This document shows positions 1 through 9,545 of a stretch of DNA of 64,000 nucleotides, piece after piece. The stretch lies in NCBI RefSeq assembly GCF_000758325.1, contig NZ_CP009459.1:2356001-2420000 (forward strand), given 5' to 3'. Source of the stretch: Cedecea neteri (lineage in GTDB: Bacteria; Pseudomonadota; Gammaproteobacteria; Enterobacterales; Enterobacteriaceae). Made by a program: the position numbers and the translations under genes. How positions within the stretch are numbered: the stretch's first letter is position 1; the number at the start of each line of letters is the position of its first letter. The notes beneath the pieces are model-generated. The model ran no database searches, was not told the DNA's origin, and saw only the letters and a program-made list of their open reading frames with translations.

Positions 1-421
1 TTTCCCCCGTCGACAGGTATTTAAAGCGGCGAATGAGCAGATGTTCAATGCCAAACAGCGCGGCTAGCTCGCGGCAGCGGGCTTCATTGACCACCTCCTC
101 CTGGATAATTTCTGCGGTGGTGCGGCCGGTGTCATCTTCGTCGACGCTTAGCATATCGGTGTTATTGCGCTGCCATTCGTCGCTGACCAGCTTTTGCAAC
201 TGTTCAAAAGAGAGATGAGCAATGCGGGTGAAGCCGCAGTGGCGTTCGCCCTTCATGATGGGCAGGCTACCGGCCAGCGCACGGGCAAGAGCGGATTTGC
301 CGCTGCCGTTCGCCCCAACAAACGCCCAGCTTTCTCCGGCGCGAAGGGTAAGGTCTTTCAGGGTAAGGTTTTTTATGTCGCTAAGGTGAAACGTACCTTG
401 CGAAATTTGCAACGCAGACAT
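1..421 (-). CDS. modF: ModF, ABC-type ATPase of the molybdenum locus (N-terminal part)
   Basis: The first 140 residues of a protein that runs off the left edge. They match the start of E. coli ModF, a tandem ABC ATPase associated with molybdate metabolism whose exact role is not settled. A Walker A motif, GANGSGKSALARAL, lies near residues 32-45, followed by the family stretch QLQKLVSDEWQRNNTDML. The ATG at 421-419 is the family start. It lies downstream of modE on the same strand with a gap of 77 bases, so the two are probably cotranscribed, as in E. coli. Identification is by recognition of the family sequence; the second ATPase domain is outside the window. Confidence 0.93.
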   Translation of the reverse strand, partial: MSALQISQGTFHLSDIKNLTLKDLTLRAGESWAFVGANGSGKSALARALAGSLPIMKGERHCGFTRIAHLSFEQLQKLVSDEWQRNNTDMLSVDEDDTGRTTAEIIQEEVVNEARCRELAALFGIEHLLIRRFKYLSTGE

Positions 422-498
422 GTTTTATCCCATTTTTTGCAGCGATGAAGCTACAGATTTACGGCGTGTCTGCGTTGATGTCAATGAGAAGCGGACTT

Positions 499-1290
499 TT
501 AGCAGAGTGTGGCGACAATCACCCTGTCTGCATTGAAATATGCTGTGACCTTAGCACCTTCTGCCAGCGCCTGTTGTTCTACGTGGATATTCGGCAGGGT
601 GGCGCACAGCGTCTGGCCATCCGCCAGCTGAACCAGCACTTCACTTTGTTCTTTGCCCTGCTCAATGCTGCTGATTTTACCCGGCAACTGGTTATCGGCA
701 TTGCCTGTTGCATTAACATCAGTCGTGACGTCTATCCACGGCGCTTTGATAAGCACCAATACTTCTTTGCCTTCGTCCAGCCCCAGTCGCTCTGCGCTTT
801 GGCGGGTAATCGCCGCTTTCAGACGCGTTTCACCGTCTGCCAGCAGAATATCGACGTGCTGCTGAACCTGTTCGTCATCGCGTTTAAGTACGGTACCAAA
901 CAGCTGATTGCGGGCGCTGGTTTGCAGCGAAAAGCGGGAAATGGCGGCGAGCAGACTGTCCAGGGGCAGGGCGTCATCCTGCAGAACATCAAAGGCCTTT
1001 TGTTGAATTTGCGCGAGTAGATCGTAAAGCTGAATAAGACGCTCACCATACCGGGTCAGGACGGCACCGCCGCCGCCTTTGCCGCCGGTGGCGCGATCAA
1101 CCAGGCTTGATTCTGCCAACTGATTCATTTCGTTAATCGCATCCCAGGCGCTTTTGTAACTGATGCCCGCCAGTTTTGCACCCTGGCTAATGGAGCCCGT
1201 GTGGCGAATCTGTTTGAGCAGCGCAATGCGTCGCGGATCGGCGAACAGCCGTTGCTGGAGTTTCAGCGTTAATAAAATTTCAGCCTGCAT
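499..1290 (-). CDS. modE: ModE, molybdate-responsive transcriptional regulator
   Basis: A 263-residue protein nearly colinear with E. coli ModE. The N-terminal winged helix-turn-helix (roughly residues 15-110, with SISQGAKLAGISYKSAW and the Gly-rich TGGKGGGG wing) binds DNA. The C-terminal half holds two mop/TOBE folds that bind molybdate. ModE with bound molybdate represses modABC and activates moaA; candidate operators are present at both places in this window. The reading frame stays open six codons upstream of MQAEILLTLK, but the family start is the ATG at 1290. It is divergent from the AbgT-family gene at 1590. Confidence 0.97.
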   Translation of the reverse strand: MQAEILLTLKLQQRLFADPRRIALLKQIRHTGSISQGAKLAGISYKSAWDAINEMNQLAESSLVDRATGGKGGGGAVLTRYGERLIQLYDLLAQIQQKAFDVLQDDALPLDSLLAAISRFSLQTSARNQLFGTVLKRDDEQVQQHVDILLADGETRLKAAITRQSAERLGLDEGKEVLVLIKAPWIDVTTDVNATGNADNQLPGKISSIEQGKEQSEVLVQLADGQTLCATLPNIHVEQQALAEGAKVTAYFNADRVIVATLC

Positions 1291-1589
1291 AGTTTCTCCG
1301 CGCCGCAAACCGGCTCAGCGTTTCCCTTTGTAATCATGGGGAAAATTATATCAGTTCGCCGCCAGGGGACAAATCGTTCCTGATTGAGCACAACAATTTT
1401 ATGGCTATCTTTCGATTATATCGAATTAATAACCAGTTTTTGTCTGTTTATTGGATTTTAATTTTTATTAACCAGGTCTTATTTAGAGATTAATTTCATT
1501 AAAAGAATAGTTTCGTCTTGTGATTAACCCTATTATCCCTGCCGTACATTGGATGACAGAACAGACATATCTCGGGATTGGGGGCAACT
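1291..1589. other. Intergenic region between divergent modE and abgT-like gene
   Basis: About 300 AT-rich bases without a credible gene. They must hold the promoters of both divergent genes. The most visible feature is a 15-base palindrome, TTCGATTATATCGAA, at 1411-1425, which could be an operator for the transporter gene. I cannot name a regulator for it and do not see a clear ModE-type site here. Confidence 0.4.
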
Positions 1590-3152
1590 ATGAGTACGCT
1601 GACAACAAAAGGAAATGAGGCAAAAGAGAATCGCTTGCTGAACGGTTTTCTTAATGCCATTGAAAAAGCCGGTAACCGACTGCCGGAACCCGCGCTGATT
1701 TTCTTCTATTTTTTACTGGTTGTGATGGGGCTGTCCGCCGTGCTGTCACAGCTGGAGTTTGGCATCATTAACCCGGTGACGCAGCAGGCCGTGCAGGTCA
1801 ATAACCTGCTCTCTGCCGAGGCGTTAACGCTTACGCTTTCTACGATGGTGACCACCTTTACCAGCTTTGCTCCTTTGGGCATTGTCCTGGTGGCGATGCT
1901 GGGCGTCGGCGTTGCGGAAAGCTCCGGCTTTATTAACGTTGCGTTGAAAAAAATGCTGCGTGTTACGCCGAAAAAACTGCTGACGCCGATGCTGATTTTT
2001 GTCGCTATGTTTAGCCACGTCGCGGCGGATGCGGGATATGTGCTGGTGATCCCTCTCGGCGCAATTATTTTTATGTCTGCCGGGCGCCATCCTTTAGTGG
2101 GGATCGCAGCAGCATTTTCCGGCGTATCCGGTGGTTTTGCGGCCAATATGGTGCCAACCGGAAACGACGCGCTGCTGCAAGGTTTCACCCAGGCTGCGGC
2201 TCAGCTCCTCGACTCAACGTATACCGTGAACACGCTGTGTAATCTGTTCTTCGGGATCGGCTCAACAATATTGATTACTCTCGTTGGCTGGTGGGTGACG
2301 GAGAAAATCGTCGAGCCCCGGGTCAGTAAAATGGCGGTGGATGGCGACTTTAAGCATGATGAAGATATGTCCAGTGTTACGCCAGAAGAGAGTCGGGCAT
2401 TCCGTCGTGCGGGCCTGGTGATGCTCCTTAGTTTGCTGGGGCTTGCCGCTGCTGCCTGGCCTGAAAGTTCAACGCTACGAAGCCCAGCAGGCGCGTTAAC
2501 CGACTTTGCTGCGCCCATCATGAAGTCTATCGTACCGCTTATCTTCCTGATTTTTATTCTGCCGGGCATTGTCTATGGTTTTGCGGCAGGCACCTTCAAA
2601 TCGGGGAAAGATGTCATTGGGGCGATGAACGACTCAATGAGTAAAATGGGTTCTTATATGGTGATGGCGTTTTTCTGTGCGCTGTTCATCAAAGCCTTCA
2701 GCGATTCCAACATTGGTACGCTGGTGGCGCTGTCGGGGGCGGACGGCCTTAAAGCCATGGCGCTGCCGGGAGAGGCGACAATTATCGGTATGGTGCTGCT
2801 GACGGCGCTGGTTAATCTGCTGATTGGTTCAGCCTCGGCAAAATGGGCGCTGCTGTCACCCATTATGGTGCCGATGCTTATGGCCGTTGGGATATCGCCA
2901 GAGCTTACTCAGGCGGCATTCCGCATCGGTGATTCTTCCACAAACATTATCACGCCGATGATGGTGTTCTTCCCGCTGATCGTGATTTACTGCCAGCGCT
3001 ATGTGAAAGGCGCTGGCGTGGGCACGCTGGTGTCAATGATGATGCCTTATTCTATCGCCTTCCTGGTGAGCTGGAGCCTCTTCCTGCTGGTATGGTGGGG
3101 GCTTGAAATGCCACTCGGCATTGCGGCACCTTATACCTGGTCAGCTGGATAA
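1590..3152 (+). CDS. AbgT-family transporter (p-aminobenzoyl-glutamate transporter type)
   Basis: A 520-residue polytopic inner-membrane protein of the AbgT family. E. coli AbgT imports p-aminobenzoyl-glutamate, a folate breakdown product; other family members export sulfonamides, so the substrate here is not certain. Supporting motifs include the loop after the first helix (NRLPEPALIFFY), the hairpin segment MVPTGNDALLQGFT, and DSSTNIITPMMVFFPL near the C-terminus, all typical of the family. The ATG at 1590 follows a GGGGGC ribosome-binding stretch; a TTG four codons upstream is less likely. It sits alone between modE and acrZ, which are adjacent in E. coli, and has no abgA/abgB hydrolase genes beside it, so it looks like an insertion. 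Confidence 0.9.
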   Translation: MSTLTTKGNEAKENRLLNGFLNAIEKAGNRLPEPALIFFYFLLVVMGLSAVLSQLEFGIINPVTQQAVQVNNLLSAEALTLTLSTMVTTFTSFAPLGIVLVAMLGVGVAESSGFINVALKKMLRVTPKKLLTPMLIFVAMFSHVAADAGYVLVIPLGAIIFMSAGRHPLVGIAAAFSGVSGGFAANMVPTGNDALLQGFTQAAAQLLDSTYTVNTLCNLFFGIGSTILITLVGWWVTEKIVEPRVSKMAVDGDFKHDEDMSSVTPEESRAFRRAGLVMLLSLLGLAAAAWPESSTLRSPAGALTDFAAPIMKSIVPLIFLIFILPGIVYGFAAGTFKSGKDVIGAMNDSMSKMGSYMVMAFFCALFIKAFSDSNIGTLVALSGADGLKAMALPGEATIIGMVLLTALVNLLIGSASAKWALLSPIMVPMLMAVGISPELTQAAFRIGDSSTNIITPMMVFFPLIVIYCQRYVKGAGVGTLVSMMMPYSIAFLVSWSLFLLVWWGLEMPLGIAAPYTWSAG

Positions 3153-3170
3153 GCCGAGGCGGGCGGGCAA

Positions 3171-3214
3171 ATGGCACAAAAGGAGAGTGCGTTTTTCTCA
3201 ACTGCCGCTAGAAT
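3171..3214 (+). promoter_or_regulatory. Putative acrZ promoter with partial marbox
   Basis: ATGGCACAAAAGGAGAG at 3171-3187 partly fits the MarA/SoxS/Rob box, whose core is AYnGCAC. TAGAAT at 3209-3214 is a plausible -10 element about 30 bases before the acrZ start. E. coli acrZ is known to be under MarA/Rob/SoxS control, which makes the reading reasonable. The 3' half of the box is a poor match, so confidence is low. Confidence 0.35.
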
Positions 3215-3243
3215 AATCACTCTCGCTTTTGCCGGAGGCAATT

Positions 3244-3396
3244 ATGTTCGAGTTATTGAAAAGCCTGGTGTTTGCCGTGGTCATGGTGCCGGTTGTGATG
3301 GCAGTCATTCTCGGTCTCATCTACGGATTGGGTGAAGTGTTTAACGTCTTTTCAAAAGTCGGTCATCGCGACCAACAGCCGAAACAGCATCACTGA
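3244..3396 (+). CDS. acrZ: AcrZ, small membrane subunit of the AcrAB-TolC efflux pump
   Basis: A 50-residue protein beginning [20 protein letters not shown], nearly identical to E. coli AcrZ (YbhT). One long amphipathic/hydrophobic helix spans about residues 3-30, with a short polar His-rich tail. AcrZ lies in the inner membrane against AcrB and adjusts which drugs the pump exports. The ATG at 3244 follows GGAGG in GCCGGAGGCAATT. The gene keeps its E. coli place just before modA and is followed by a strong terminator, so it is its own transcription unit. Confidence 0.96.
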   Translation: MFELLKSLVFAVVMVPVVMAVILGLIYGLGEVFNVFSKVGHRDQQPKQHH

Positions 3397-3407
3397 TTCC
3401 CTGAAAG

Positions 3408-3427
3408 CCCGGCATTTGCCGGGTTTT
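3408..3427 (+). terminator. Rho-independent terminator after acrZ
   Basis: CCCGGCATTTGCCGGG forms a 6-bp GC-rich stem and is followed at once by TTTT, twelve bases after the acrZ stop. It separates acrZ from the modABC promoter. Confidence 0.85.
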
Positions 3428-3538
3428 CTCTTTCTGCCGCCTTAACGCCCCACACGCAGTCATTCCGTTGATCTCCGTCAAGAACTTTAAAGCCCTTCCT
3501 CTTTCTGCCGATAAATTCTGTATCTTCCGCATTGCAAT

Positions 3539-3562
3539 CGTTATATTTCACGTTACATAACG
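3539..3562. promoter_or_regulatory. ModE operator upstream of modA
   Basis: A 24-base dyad with half-sites CGTTATAT and ACATAACG separated by eight bases. It has the spacing and half-sites of the E. coli modA operator and lies 20 bases before the modA start, so bound ModE-molybdate would block transcription of modABC. Confidence 0.9.
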
Positions 3563-3581
3563 AAACAAACGGAGTGAAAAC

Positions 3582-4358
3582 ATGAATCAACGTTGGGTTC
3601 GCCTTGCCCTGGGTGCGGCATTGTCTGTTTCTCTGGCAGGCCAGGCACTGGCTGAAAGTAGCAAAATTACCGTCTTTGCGGCGGCGTCGTTAACCAATGC
3701 GATGCAGGATATTGCCACGCAATATCAGAAAGAGAAGAAAGTTGAGATCGCTTCTTCTTTTGCCTCTTCCTCCACGCTGGCTCGCCAGATTGAAGCGGGT
3801 GCGCCGGCCGATTTGTTTATTTCTGCCGATCAGAAATGGATGGATTATGCTGTTGAGAAAGACACCATCAAAACAGACACTCGCGAAACGCTCCTGGGTA
3901 ACAGCCTGGTCGTCGTTGCGCCTACCGCCAGCAAACAGGGCGACATCACCATTGACGCGAAAACCGACTGGTCATCGCTGCTGAAAGGTGGCCGTCTGGC
4001 CGTGGGCGATCCCGATCATGTTCCGGCAGGGATTTACGCCAAAGAGGCACTGCAAAAGCTGGGCGCATGGGACAGCTTATCCAGTAAACTTGCTCCGGCG
4101 GAAGATGTTCGTGGTGCGCTGGCGCTGGTTGAGCGCGACGAAGCGCCGCTGGGCATCGTTTACGGTTCTGACGCCGTTGCCGGAAAAGGCGTAAAAGTCG
4201 TGGGGACCTTCCCGGAAGATTCTCACAAGAAAGTGGAATACCCGATTGCGATTGTGAAAGGCCACGATAACCCGTCAGTGACCGCGTTCTATAGCTATCT
4301 GAAAGGACCGGAAGCGGCGAAAGTCTTCCAAAAATACGGATTTACGACGAAACAATGA
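3582..4358 (+). CDS. modA: ModA, periplasmic molybdate-binding protein
   Basis: A 258-residue solute-binding protein that captures molybdate or tungstate for the ModBC importer. A Sec signal peptide (residues 1-24, ending GQALA) is followed by mature ESSKITVFAAASLTNAM, the conserved ligand-binding start with AAASL. SSSTLARQIEAGAPADLFISAD is the second typical region. The ATG at 3582 follows GGAGTGAAAAC. The stop overlaps the modB start by four bases (ATGA), indicating translational coupling in a modABC operon controlled by the ModE site just upstream. Confidence 0.97.
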   Translation: MNQRWVRLALGAALSVSLAGQALAESSKITVFAAASLTNAMQDIATQYQKEKKVEIASSFASSSTLARQIEAGAPADLFISADQKWMDYAVEKDTIKTDTRETLLGNSLVVVAPTASKQGDITIDAKTDWSSLLKGGRLAVGDPDHVPAGIYAKEALQKLGAWDSLSSKLAPAEDVRGALALVERDEAPLGIVYGSDAVAGKGVKVVGTFPEDSHKKVEYPIAIVKGHDNPSVTAFYSYLKGPEAAKVFQKYGFTTKQ

Positions 4359-5047
4359 TATTGAGCGATCCCGAGTGGCAGGCGGTACTGCTAAGCCTAA
4401 AAGTCTCATCTATTGCGGTACTGTTCAGCCTTCCTGTCGGGATCTTCTTTGCCTGGGTGCTGGTTCGCTGCCGCTTCCCGGGCAAAGCCTTGCTCGACAG
4501 CCTGATTCACCTTCCCTTAGTCCTGCCGCCGGTGGTGGTGGGCTATCTGCTTTTGGTGGCTTTTGGCCGCCGCGGTTTTATTGGCGCCTGGCTGTATGAC
4601 TGGTTTGGCATTACCTTCGCTTTTAGCTGGCGAGGGGCGGTGCTGGCGGCGGCGGTGATGTCATTCCCGCTGATGGTCAGGGCAATCCGCCTGGCGCTGG
4701 AAGGCGTTGATCTTCGTCTTGAGCAGGCCGCCAGAACGCTGGGCGCAGGGCGCTGGCGTGTCTTCTGCACCATTACTTTGCCGTTAACGCTGCCGGGTAT
4801 TATTGCGGGTACCGTGCTGGCCTTTGCCCGCTCGCTGGGTGAGTTTGGTGCGACAATTACTTTTGTGTCCAACATTCCTGGTGAAACCCGAACGCTGCCT
4901 TCCGCCATGTACACTCTGATTCAAACCCCCGGCGGAGAAAGCGCTGCCGCACGTTTGTGCCTGATCGCTATCGTGCTGGCGATGGCCTCGCTGCTGGTGG
5001 CTGAATGGCTGGCGAGAGTCAGCCGTAAACGTATGGGGGCAAACTGA
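4355..5047 (+). CDS. modB: ModB, molybdate ABC transporter permease
   Basis: A 230-residue inner-membrane permease with about five transmembrane helices. The cytoplasmic EAA loop that docks on the ATPase is visible as [20 protein letters not shown] near residues 130-149. It overlaps modA by four bases and modC by one base, so the three are translated as one operon. Length and sequence match the enterobacterial family. Confidence 0.97.
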   Translation: MILSDPEWQAVLLSLKVSSIAVLFSLPVGIFFAWVLVRCRFPGKALLDSLIHLPLVLPPVVVGYLLLVAFGRRGFIGAWLYDWFGITFAFSWRGAVLAAAVMSFPLMVRAIRLALEGVDLRLEQAARTLGAGRWRVFCTITLPLTLPGIIAGTVLAFARSLGEFGATITFVSNIPGETRTLPSAMYTLIQTPGGESAAARLCLIAIVLAMASLLVAEWLARVSRKRMGAN

Positions 5048-6105
5048 TGCTGGAACTTAACTTCATTCAAACCCTGGGGACGCACCGGCTGGAAATCAAT
5101 GAAACCCTGCCGGGCCAGGGCATCACGGCTGTTTTTGGCGTTTCTGGCGCAGGGAAAACCTCATTAATCAATGCGATTAGCGGCCTGACTAAGCCGGAGA
5201 TGGGGCGGATCGTGCTGAACGATCGCGTGCTGACCGATGCCGAAAAGCAACTTTATCTGCCGCCGGAAAAACGCCGGGTAGGCTATGTGTTCCAGGATGC
5301 GCGCCTGTTCCCGCACTACCGCGTTCGCGGCAATTTAAAATACGGCATGGCAAAAAGCATGGCCGGCCAGTTTGATAAGCTGGTGGCATTGCTCGGCATT
5401 GAAGAGTTGCTGGAGCGTTTTCCCTGGAGTCTTTCCGGCGGTGAAAAGCAGCGCGTTGCTATTGGACGGGCACTTCTGACCGCGCCGGAGCTGCTGCTAC
5501 TGGACGAGCCGCTAGCCTCGCTGGACATTCCTCGTAAACGTGAATTGTTGCCTTATCTCCAGCGGCTCGCCCGCGAGATCAACATTCCTATGCTGTACGT
5601 GAGCCATTCACTGGAGGAAATCTTACATCTGGCGGATAAAGTGCTGGTGCTGGATGCGGGGAATGTTAAGGCGTTTGGCAACCTTGAAGAGGTTTGGGGC
5701 AGCAGCGTGATGCATCCGTGGCTGCCTAAAGAGCAGCAAAGCAGCGTGCTGAAAGTTACCGTGCTTGAGCATCATCCTCATTACGCCATGACGGCGCTGG
5801 CGCTTGGCGATCAGCACCTGTGGGTGAACAAAATCGACAAACCGGTGCAGGCTCCGCTGCGTATTCGCATCCAGGCTTCTGACGTCTCGCTGGTGCTTCA
5901 GCCGCCGGTCAACAGCAGTATTCGCAACGTGCTGAGGGCTAAGGTTGCCCAGTGCTTTGACGACGAAGGGCAGGTGGAGGTTCAGCTTGAAGTGGGTTCC
6001 CGCACGCTGTGGGCGCGCATCAGCCCCTGGGCCCGGGACGAACTGGCGGTAAAACCCGGCCAGTGGCTGTATGCGCAAGTGAAAAGCGTGTCGATCGCAA
6101 CCTGA
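5047..6105 (+). CDS. modC: ModC, molybdate ABC transporter ATPase
   Basis: A 352-residue ATPase that powers molybdate import. Walker A is [13 protein letters not shown] (about residues 29-41), the signature is [15 protein letters not shown], Walker B is [12 protein letters not shown] and the switch His lies in YVSHSLEE. The C-terminal third is a mop/TOBE domain typical of ModC. It starts inside the modB stop codon (TGATG). Its stop is immediately adjacent to the convergent ybhA stop, with no spacer. Confidence 0.97.
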   Translation: MLELNFIQTLGTHRLEINETLPGQGITAVFGVSGAGKTSLINAISGLTKPEMGRIVLNDRVLTDAEKQLYLPPEKRRVGYVFQDARLFPHYRVRGNLKYGMAKSMAGQFDKLVALLGIEELLERFPWSLSGGEKQRVAIGRALLTAPELLLLDEPLASLDIPRKRELLPYLQRLAREINIPMLYVSHSLEEILHLADKVLVLDAGNVKAFGNLEEVWGSSVMHPWLPKEQQSSVLKVTVLEHHPHYAMTALALGDQHLWVNKIDKPVQAPLRIRIQASDVSLVLQPPVNSSIRNVLRAKVAQCFDDEGQVEVQLEVGSRTLWARISPWARDELAVKPGQWLYAQVKSVSIAT

Positions 6106-6936
6106 TTACAGCACGTACTTATAAAGCGTTTCGGCGATGCCTGTTTCCAGATTCGTGCCGATAGTCATATCGGCGCGGGATTTAATGGCGTCGTCGGCAT
6201 TGCCCATGGCCACGCCCATCCCGGCGCTTTCCAGCATGCTCAGATCGTTGTAATTGTCACCGAACGCAATCACCTGATCCATGGCCAGTCCCTGAGACGC
6301 TACCCACTGAGCCAGGCGAGCGCCTTTACTGTTGCCACGCTGGGCGACGTCAACCTGATCGTGCCACGACCACTCGCAGGAGAGATCCAGTTCGCGCTCT
6401 ACCTCAACGGTAAACTGCTTGAGCTTAGGAATGTCTGAATCCGTCAGGGCGAATTTCCAGATAGCCTCCACGTCCTGAGCCGCCTCTTTGAGTGAAGGCA
6501 CGCTGCGGAAAACTGGGCGCTGTTGTTCAGGTAATGATTGCGCCCAGGTTTGGGTGCGGGCGACGTGGGCTTTGACATGTTCTGAGCTTTCGAGATAGAG
6601 CATCGCATCGTCGACGTACATCAGGCCATGTACCCGGTGAGCTGCCAGTAAATCCACCATTTTTGCGGCCTGCTCCGGGCGAAGAGGGTCGGACGCCAGA
6701 ACCTTTTTTGCATGATAATCATACAAATAAGTGCCATTACAGCAAATTGCAGGTGTATCCAGGGCCAGTGCCTGATAAAAAGGATGTATGGCGACATGAT
6801 GGCGACCCGTTACGATAACCACTTTCACGCCCGCTTCGCGAGCTTGCTGAAGGGCCGTAATGGACTCCGGGAGAATGGTTTTTTGCGGGGTCAGCAGGGT
6901 GCCGTCGAGATCGAGAGCAATTACGCGATAACTCAT
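6106..6936 (-). CDS. ybhA: YbhA, HAD-family sugar/pyridoxal phosphate phosphatase
   Basis: A 276-residue Cof-type HAD phosphatase. Motif I is DLDGTLLT near residue 9, motif II is VTGRHH, and motif IV is AFGDNYNDLSMLE near the C-terminus. E. coli YbhA dephosphorylates pyridoxal phosphate and other small phosphoesters in vitro. It is convergent with modC and divergent from pgl, the same arrangement as E. coli. Confidence 0.93.
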   Translation of the reverse strand: MSYRVIALDLDGTLLTPQKTILPESITALQQAREAGVKVVIVTGRHHVAIHPFYQALALDTPAICCNGTYLYDYHAKKVLASDPLRPEQAAKMVDLLAAHRVHGLMYVDDAMLYLESSEHVKAHVARTQTWAQSLPEQQRPVFRSVPSLKEAAQDVEAIWKFALTDSDIPKLKQFTVEVERELDLSCEWSWHDQVDVAQRGNSKGARLAQWVASQGLAMDQVIAFGDNYNDLSMLESAGMGVAMGNADDAIKSRADMTIGTNLETGIAETLYKYVL

Positions 6937-7064
6937 TTAGGGTTCCAGTCATTATTCATAAGGTTCGTTCCGATGGTACACCGCTCACGCTATAGCGCAA
7001 AATAGCTCGCGCCGTGAGCCGGCCTTATGATGCTTACTTACGACGTCAGGAGGAAAGTAAAGTC

Positions 7065-8063
7065 ATGAAACAGACAGTTTATACCGCCAGCCCGGAAAGC
7101 CAGCAGATCCACGTCTGGACGCTGCACGCCAGCGGCGAAATGACCCTTGTGCAGGTGGTTGATGCTCCAGGGCAAGTTCAGCCGATGGTTATCAGCCCGG
7201 ATAAACGCTTCCTGTACGTTGGCGTGCGCCCTGAGTTTCGTGTGGTGGCTTACCGCATTACGCCTGATGATGGTTCTCTGACAGAAGCTGGCGTGGCACC
7301 TCTGCCGGGCAGCCCAACCCACATTTCTACCGACCGTAAAGGCCGCTTCCTGTTCAGCGCGTCATACAACGCGGCAAACGTGGCGGTGATTAGCCTTGAA
7401 AATGATGGCCTGCCGGGCGAAACCGTCGATGTGGTTGAAGGGCTGGACGGCTGCCACTCGGCGAATATCTCCCCGGATAACCGCACGCTCTGGACGCCAG
7501 CGCTGAAACAGGATCGTATCTGCCTGTTCACGCTGTCCGATGATGGCAAGCTGGTGGCGCAAACGCCTGCTGAGGTCACGACGGTTGAGGGCGCAGGCCC
7601 GCGCCACATGGCGTTTCACCCGAACCAGCAGTATGCATACTGCGTGAACGAGCTGAACAGCACCGTTGATGTCTGGGAACTGCGCGACCCGCACGGCAAA
7701 ATTGAATGCGTGCAGACGCTGGACTTTATGCCACCAGGTTTCACCGGTACCCGCTGGGCTGCCGATATCCATATTACTCCGGACGGCCGTCATCTTTATG
7801 CCTGTGACCGCACTGCCAGTATTATTACCGTATTCAGCGTTTCCGAAGATGGCAGCGTGCTGAATATCGAAGGCTACCAGCCAACGGAAGAGCAGCCTCG
7901 CGGCTTCAACGTTGACCACAGCGGTAAGTACCTGGTTGCCGTCGGGCAGAAATCCCATCACGCTGCCGTGTACAAAATTAACGGCGAGCAGGGGCTGCTG
8001 GAAGAAAAAGGCCGCTACGCCGTCGGGCAGGGACCAATGTGGGTTGTGATTAACGCGCACTGA
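7065..8063 (+). CDS. pgl: 6-phosphogluconolactonase
   Basis: A 332-residue cytosolic beta-propeller enzyme that hydrolyses 6-phosphogluconolactone to 6-phosphogluconate in the oxidative pentose phosphate pathway. The sequence matches E. coli Pgl (YbhE) throughout, with [27 protein letters not shown] and [14 protein letters not shown]. The frame is open 17 codons upstream, but the ATG at 7065 has AGGAGG placed correctly and begins [18 protein letters not shown] as in the family. A bidirectional terminator follows. Confidence 0.96.
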   Translation: MKQTVYTASPESQQIHVWTLHASGEMTLVQVVDAPGQVQPMVISPDKRFLYVGVRPEFRVVAYRITPDDGSLTEAGVAPLPGSPTHISTDRKGRFLFSASYNAANVAVISLENDGLPGETVDVVEGLDGCHSANISPDNRTLWTPALKQDRICLFTLSDDGKLVAQTPAEVTTVEGAGPRHMAFHPNQQYAYCVNELNSTVDVWELRDPHGKIECVQTLDFMPPGFTGTRWAADIHITPDGRHLYACDRTASIITVFSVSEDGSVLNIEGYQPTEEQPRGFNVDHSGKYLVAVGQKSHHAAVYKINGEQGLLEEKGRYAVGQGPMWVVINAH

Positions 8064-8074
8064 TTGTCAGCCAT

Positions 8075-8104
8075 AAAAAAACCTCGCCGCGGCGAGGTTT
8101 TTTC
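8075..8104. terminator. Bidirectional terminator between pgl and ybhC
   Basis: AACCTCGCC and GGCGAGGTT form a perfect hairpin flanked by A6 on the left and T6 on the right, between two convergent genes. It should stop transcription from both sides. Confidence 0.9.
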
Positions 8105-8119
8105 TTACTGAATTAAAAA

Positions 8120-9400
8120 TTACTTCTCTTCGACGACCGGGCTGCCTACGCCGCGGTTATTGAACTCCCACATGCGGTTGAAGCTCGGGTCATTCAGATC
8201 GCGTTTGATCGCGCCTTTATCGTCTTTGGTGCCCGTGTTACCCGCGAACGGACGCTTGGACTCCAGCGCATCGCCCCACGGTTTAGCCGTGTTGAAACCT
8301 TCGTTGATCACGCTGTCGCGGATCACAACCTGTCCATTTGCGGCCTGGCCGTTTTCACCGGCTAAATCCCATGAGCGGCCCAGCTGAGCATCACCGGCAG
8401 CGGTAAAGCGGCTGTTGATGGCCAGGAAGCCGTAGTAGATGTTTGGCAGCGTGGCTGGCGCGAACACGGAACCTTCTTTGGTGCGGCTGTTCACCAGGCG
8501 GAAATCGGTGTTATCAAACACCACGGCACCGCGGCCTGCGACCACATCCACATCGCCTTCAATGTAACTGTTGGTTACCAGCGTGCGAGGCTGACGATTG
8601 GTCAACATACGGTTCTGAACGTCGCTGTTGGTGACGAAGAAGGTGTTCTGACGGCCCAGCAGGTGAACGTTGTTCAGCTGCACTTTATCGCCATCACTGC
8701 GCAGCGCCACGGCCTGGTGATTACCGGCGTCTACGCTGTCGCCCAGGGTGTTCTGGATGGTCAGGTTCTGCAGCTGCAGGCCATTATTCTGTGACCAAAC
8801 GGCCGCGGAACACATCACGCCCACGGTCGCACCACGGCGGCTCTGGCAGTTATCAAACATGTACCAGGCAGGTTTCCCTGGCATGTATTTCCCGCCCGGG
8901 TTAACGGTGCGACGCCAGGTTGTCGGGTCGGTTTCAGAGTCCAGCGTCAGGCCGATTTTGACATCGTCTGCATTGCCAGAGGTACCGTACAGCGTCACGC
9001 TACCGGAAGCCGCAGGAATATACACCGTACCTTCATATTGACCCGGCATAATGGCGATATACAGACGAGAGCTGCTGTGCTTGATGATAGCAGCGTCCAC
9101 CGCGGCCTGGACTGACGTGTGGGTGACGCCAGGCGTACCGGCAGGGCCAACCACAAAATCAGGCTGCTGAGGCGTACGAATCGAGGACGGTGTCCACGGG
9201 GCTTCATTTGGGTTCATCGCGGTGAAGTAGCGCGCTGCTACAAAATTCTGCGCTTCGTCAGCCGCCAGGATTGGGCGGGACTGGGTTCCCGGTGCCACCT
9301 GAGTAGACGGTTTGTCCTGGGGTGGGGTTGAGCTACATGCACTCAGCGCCATTACAAAAGCCAGGGCTGCGGCGCGACGAGAAACCGATAATGTGTTCAA
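8120..9400 (-). CDS. ybhC: YbhC, outer-membrane lipoprotein of the pectinesterase family
   Basis: A 426-residue lipoprotein. The signal peptide ends in the lipobox LSAC (cysteine near residue 22), followed by SSTPPQDK. The body is a pectin-methylesterase-type right-handed beta-helix with the repeats SQNNGLQLQNLTIQNTLGDS and YIEGDVDVVAGRGAVVFDN. E. coli YbhC is reported as an acyl-CoA thioesterase-like protein instead of a pectinesterase; its physiological role is unclear. E. coli has ybhB between this gene and bioA; here a small exported protein occupies that place. Confidence 0.92.
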   Translation of the reverse strand: MNTLSVSRRAAALAFVMALSACSSTPPQDKPSTQVAPGTQSRPILAADEAQNFVAARYFTAMNPNEAPWTPSSIRTPQQPDFVVGPAGTPGVTHTSVQAAVDAAIIKHSSSRLYIAIMPGQYEGTVYIPAASGSVTLYGTSGNADDVKIGLTLDSETDPTTWRRTVNPGGKYMPGKPAWYMFDNCQSRRGATVGVMCSAAVWSQNNGLQLQNLTIQNTLGDSVDAGNHQAVALRSDGDKVQLNNVHLLGRQNTFFVTNSDVQNRMLTNRQPRTLVTNSYIEGDVDVVAGRGAVVFDNTDFRLVNSRTKEGSVFAPATLPNIYYGFLAINSRFTAAGDAQLGRSWDLAGENGQAANGQVVIRDSVINEGFNTAKPWGDALESKRPFAGNTGTKDDKGAIKRDLNDPSFNRMWEFNNRGVGSPVVEEK

Positions 9401-9545
9401 GGTTGCTCCTTGCTATACGGTGGAATAGAGGGTTATCTCAAAGCCTGACTTTTTATACTAAGTTGAGCGAAACGGGAAGCCGATTGTGCAAATCGGCTTC
9501 AGAAAGGAGAAAGAGGGTATTTTCCGGCGATGAAAACGCGTTTTG

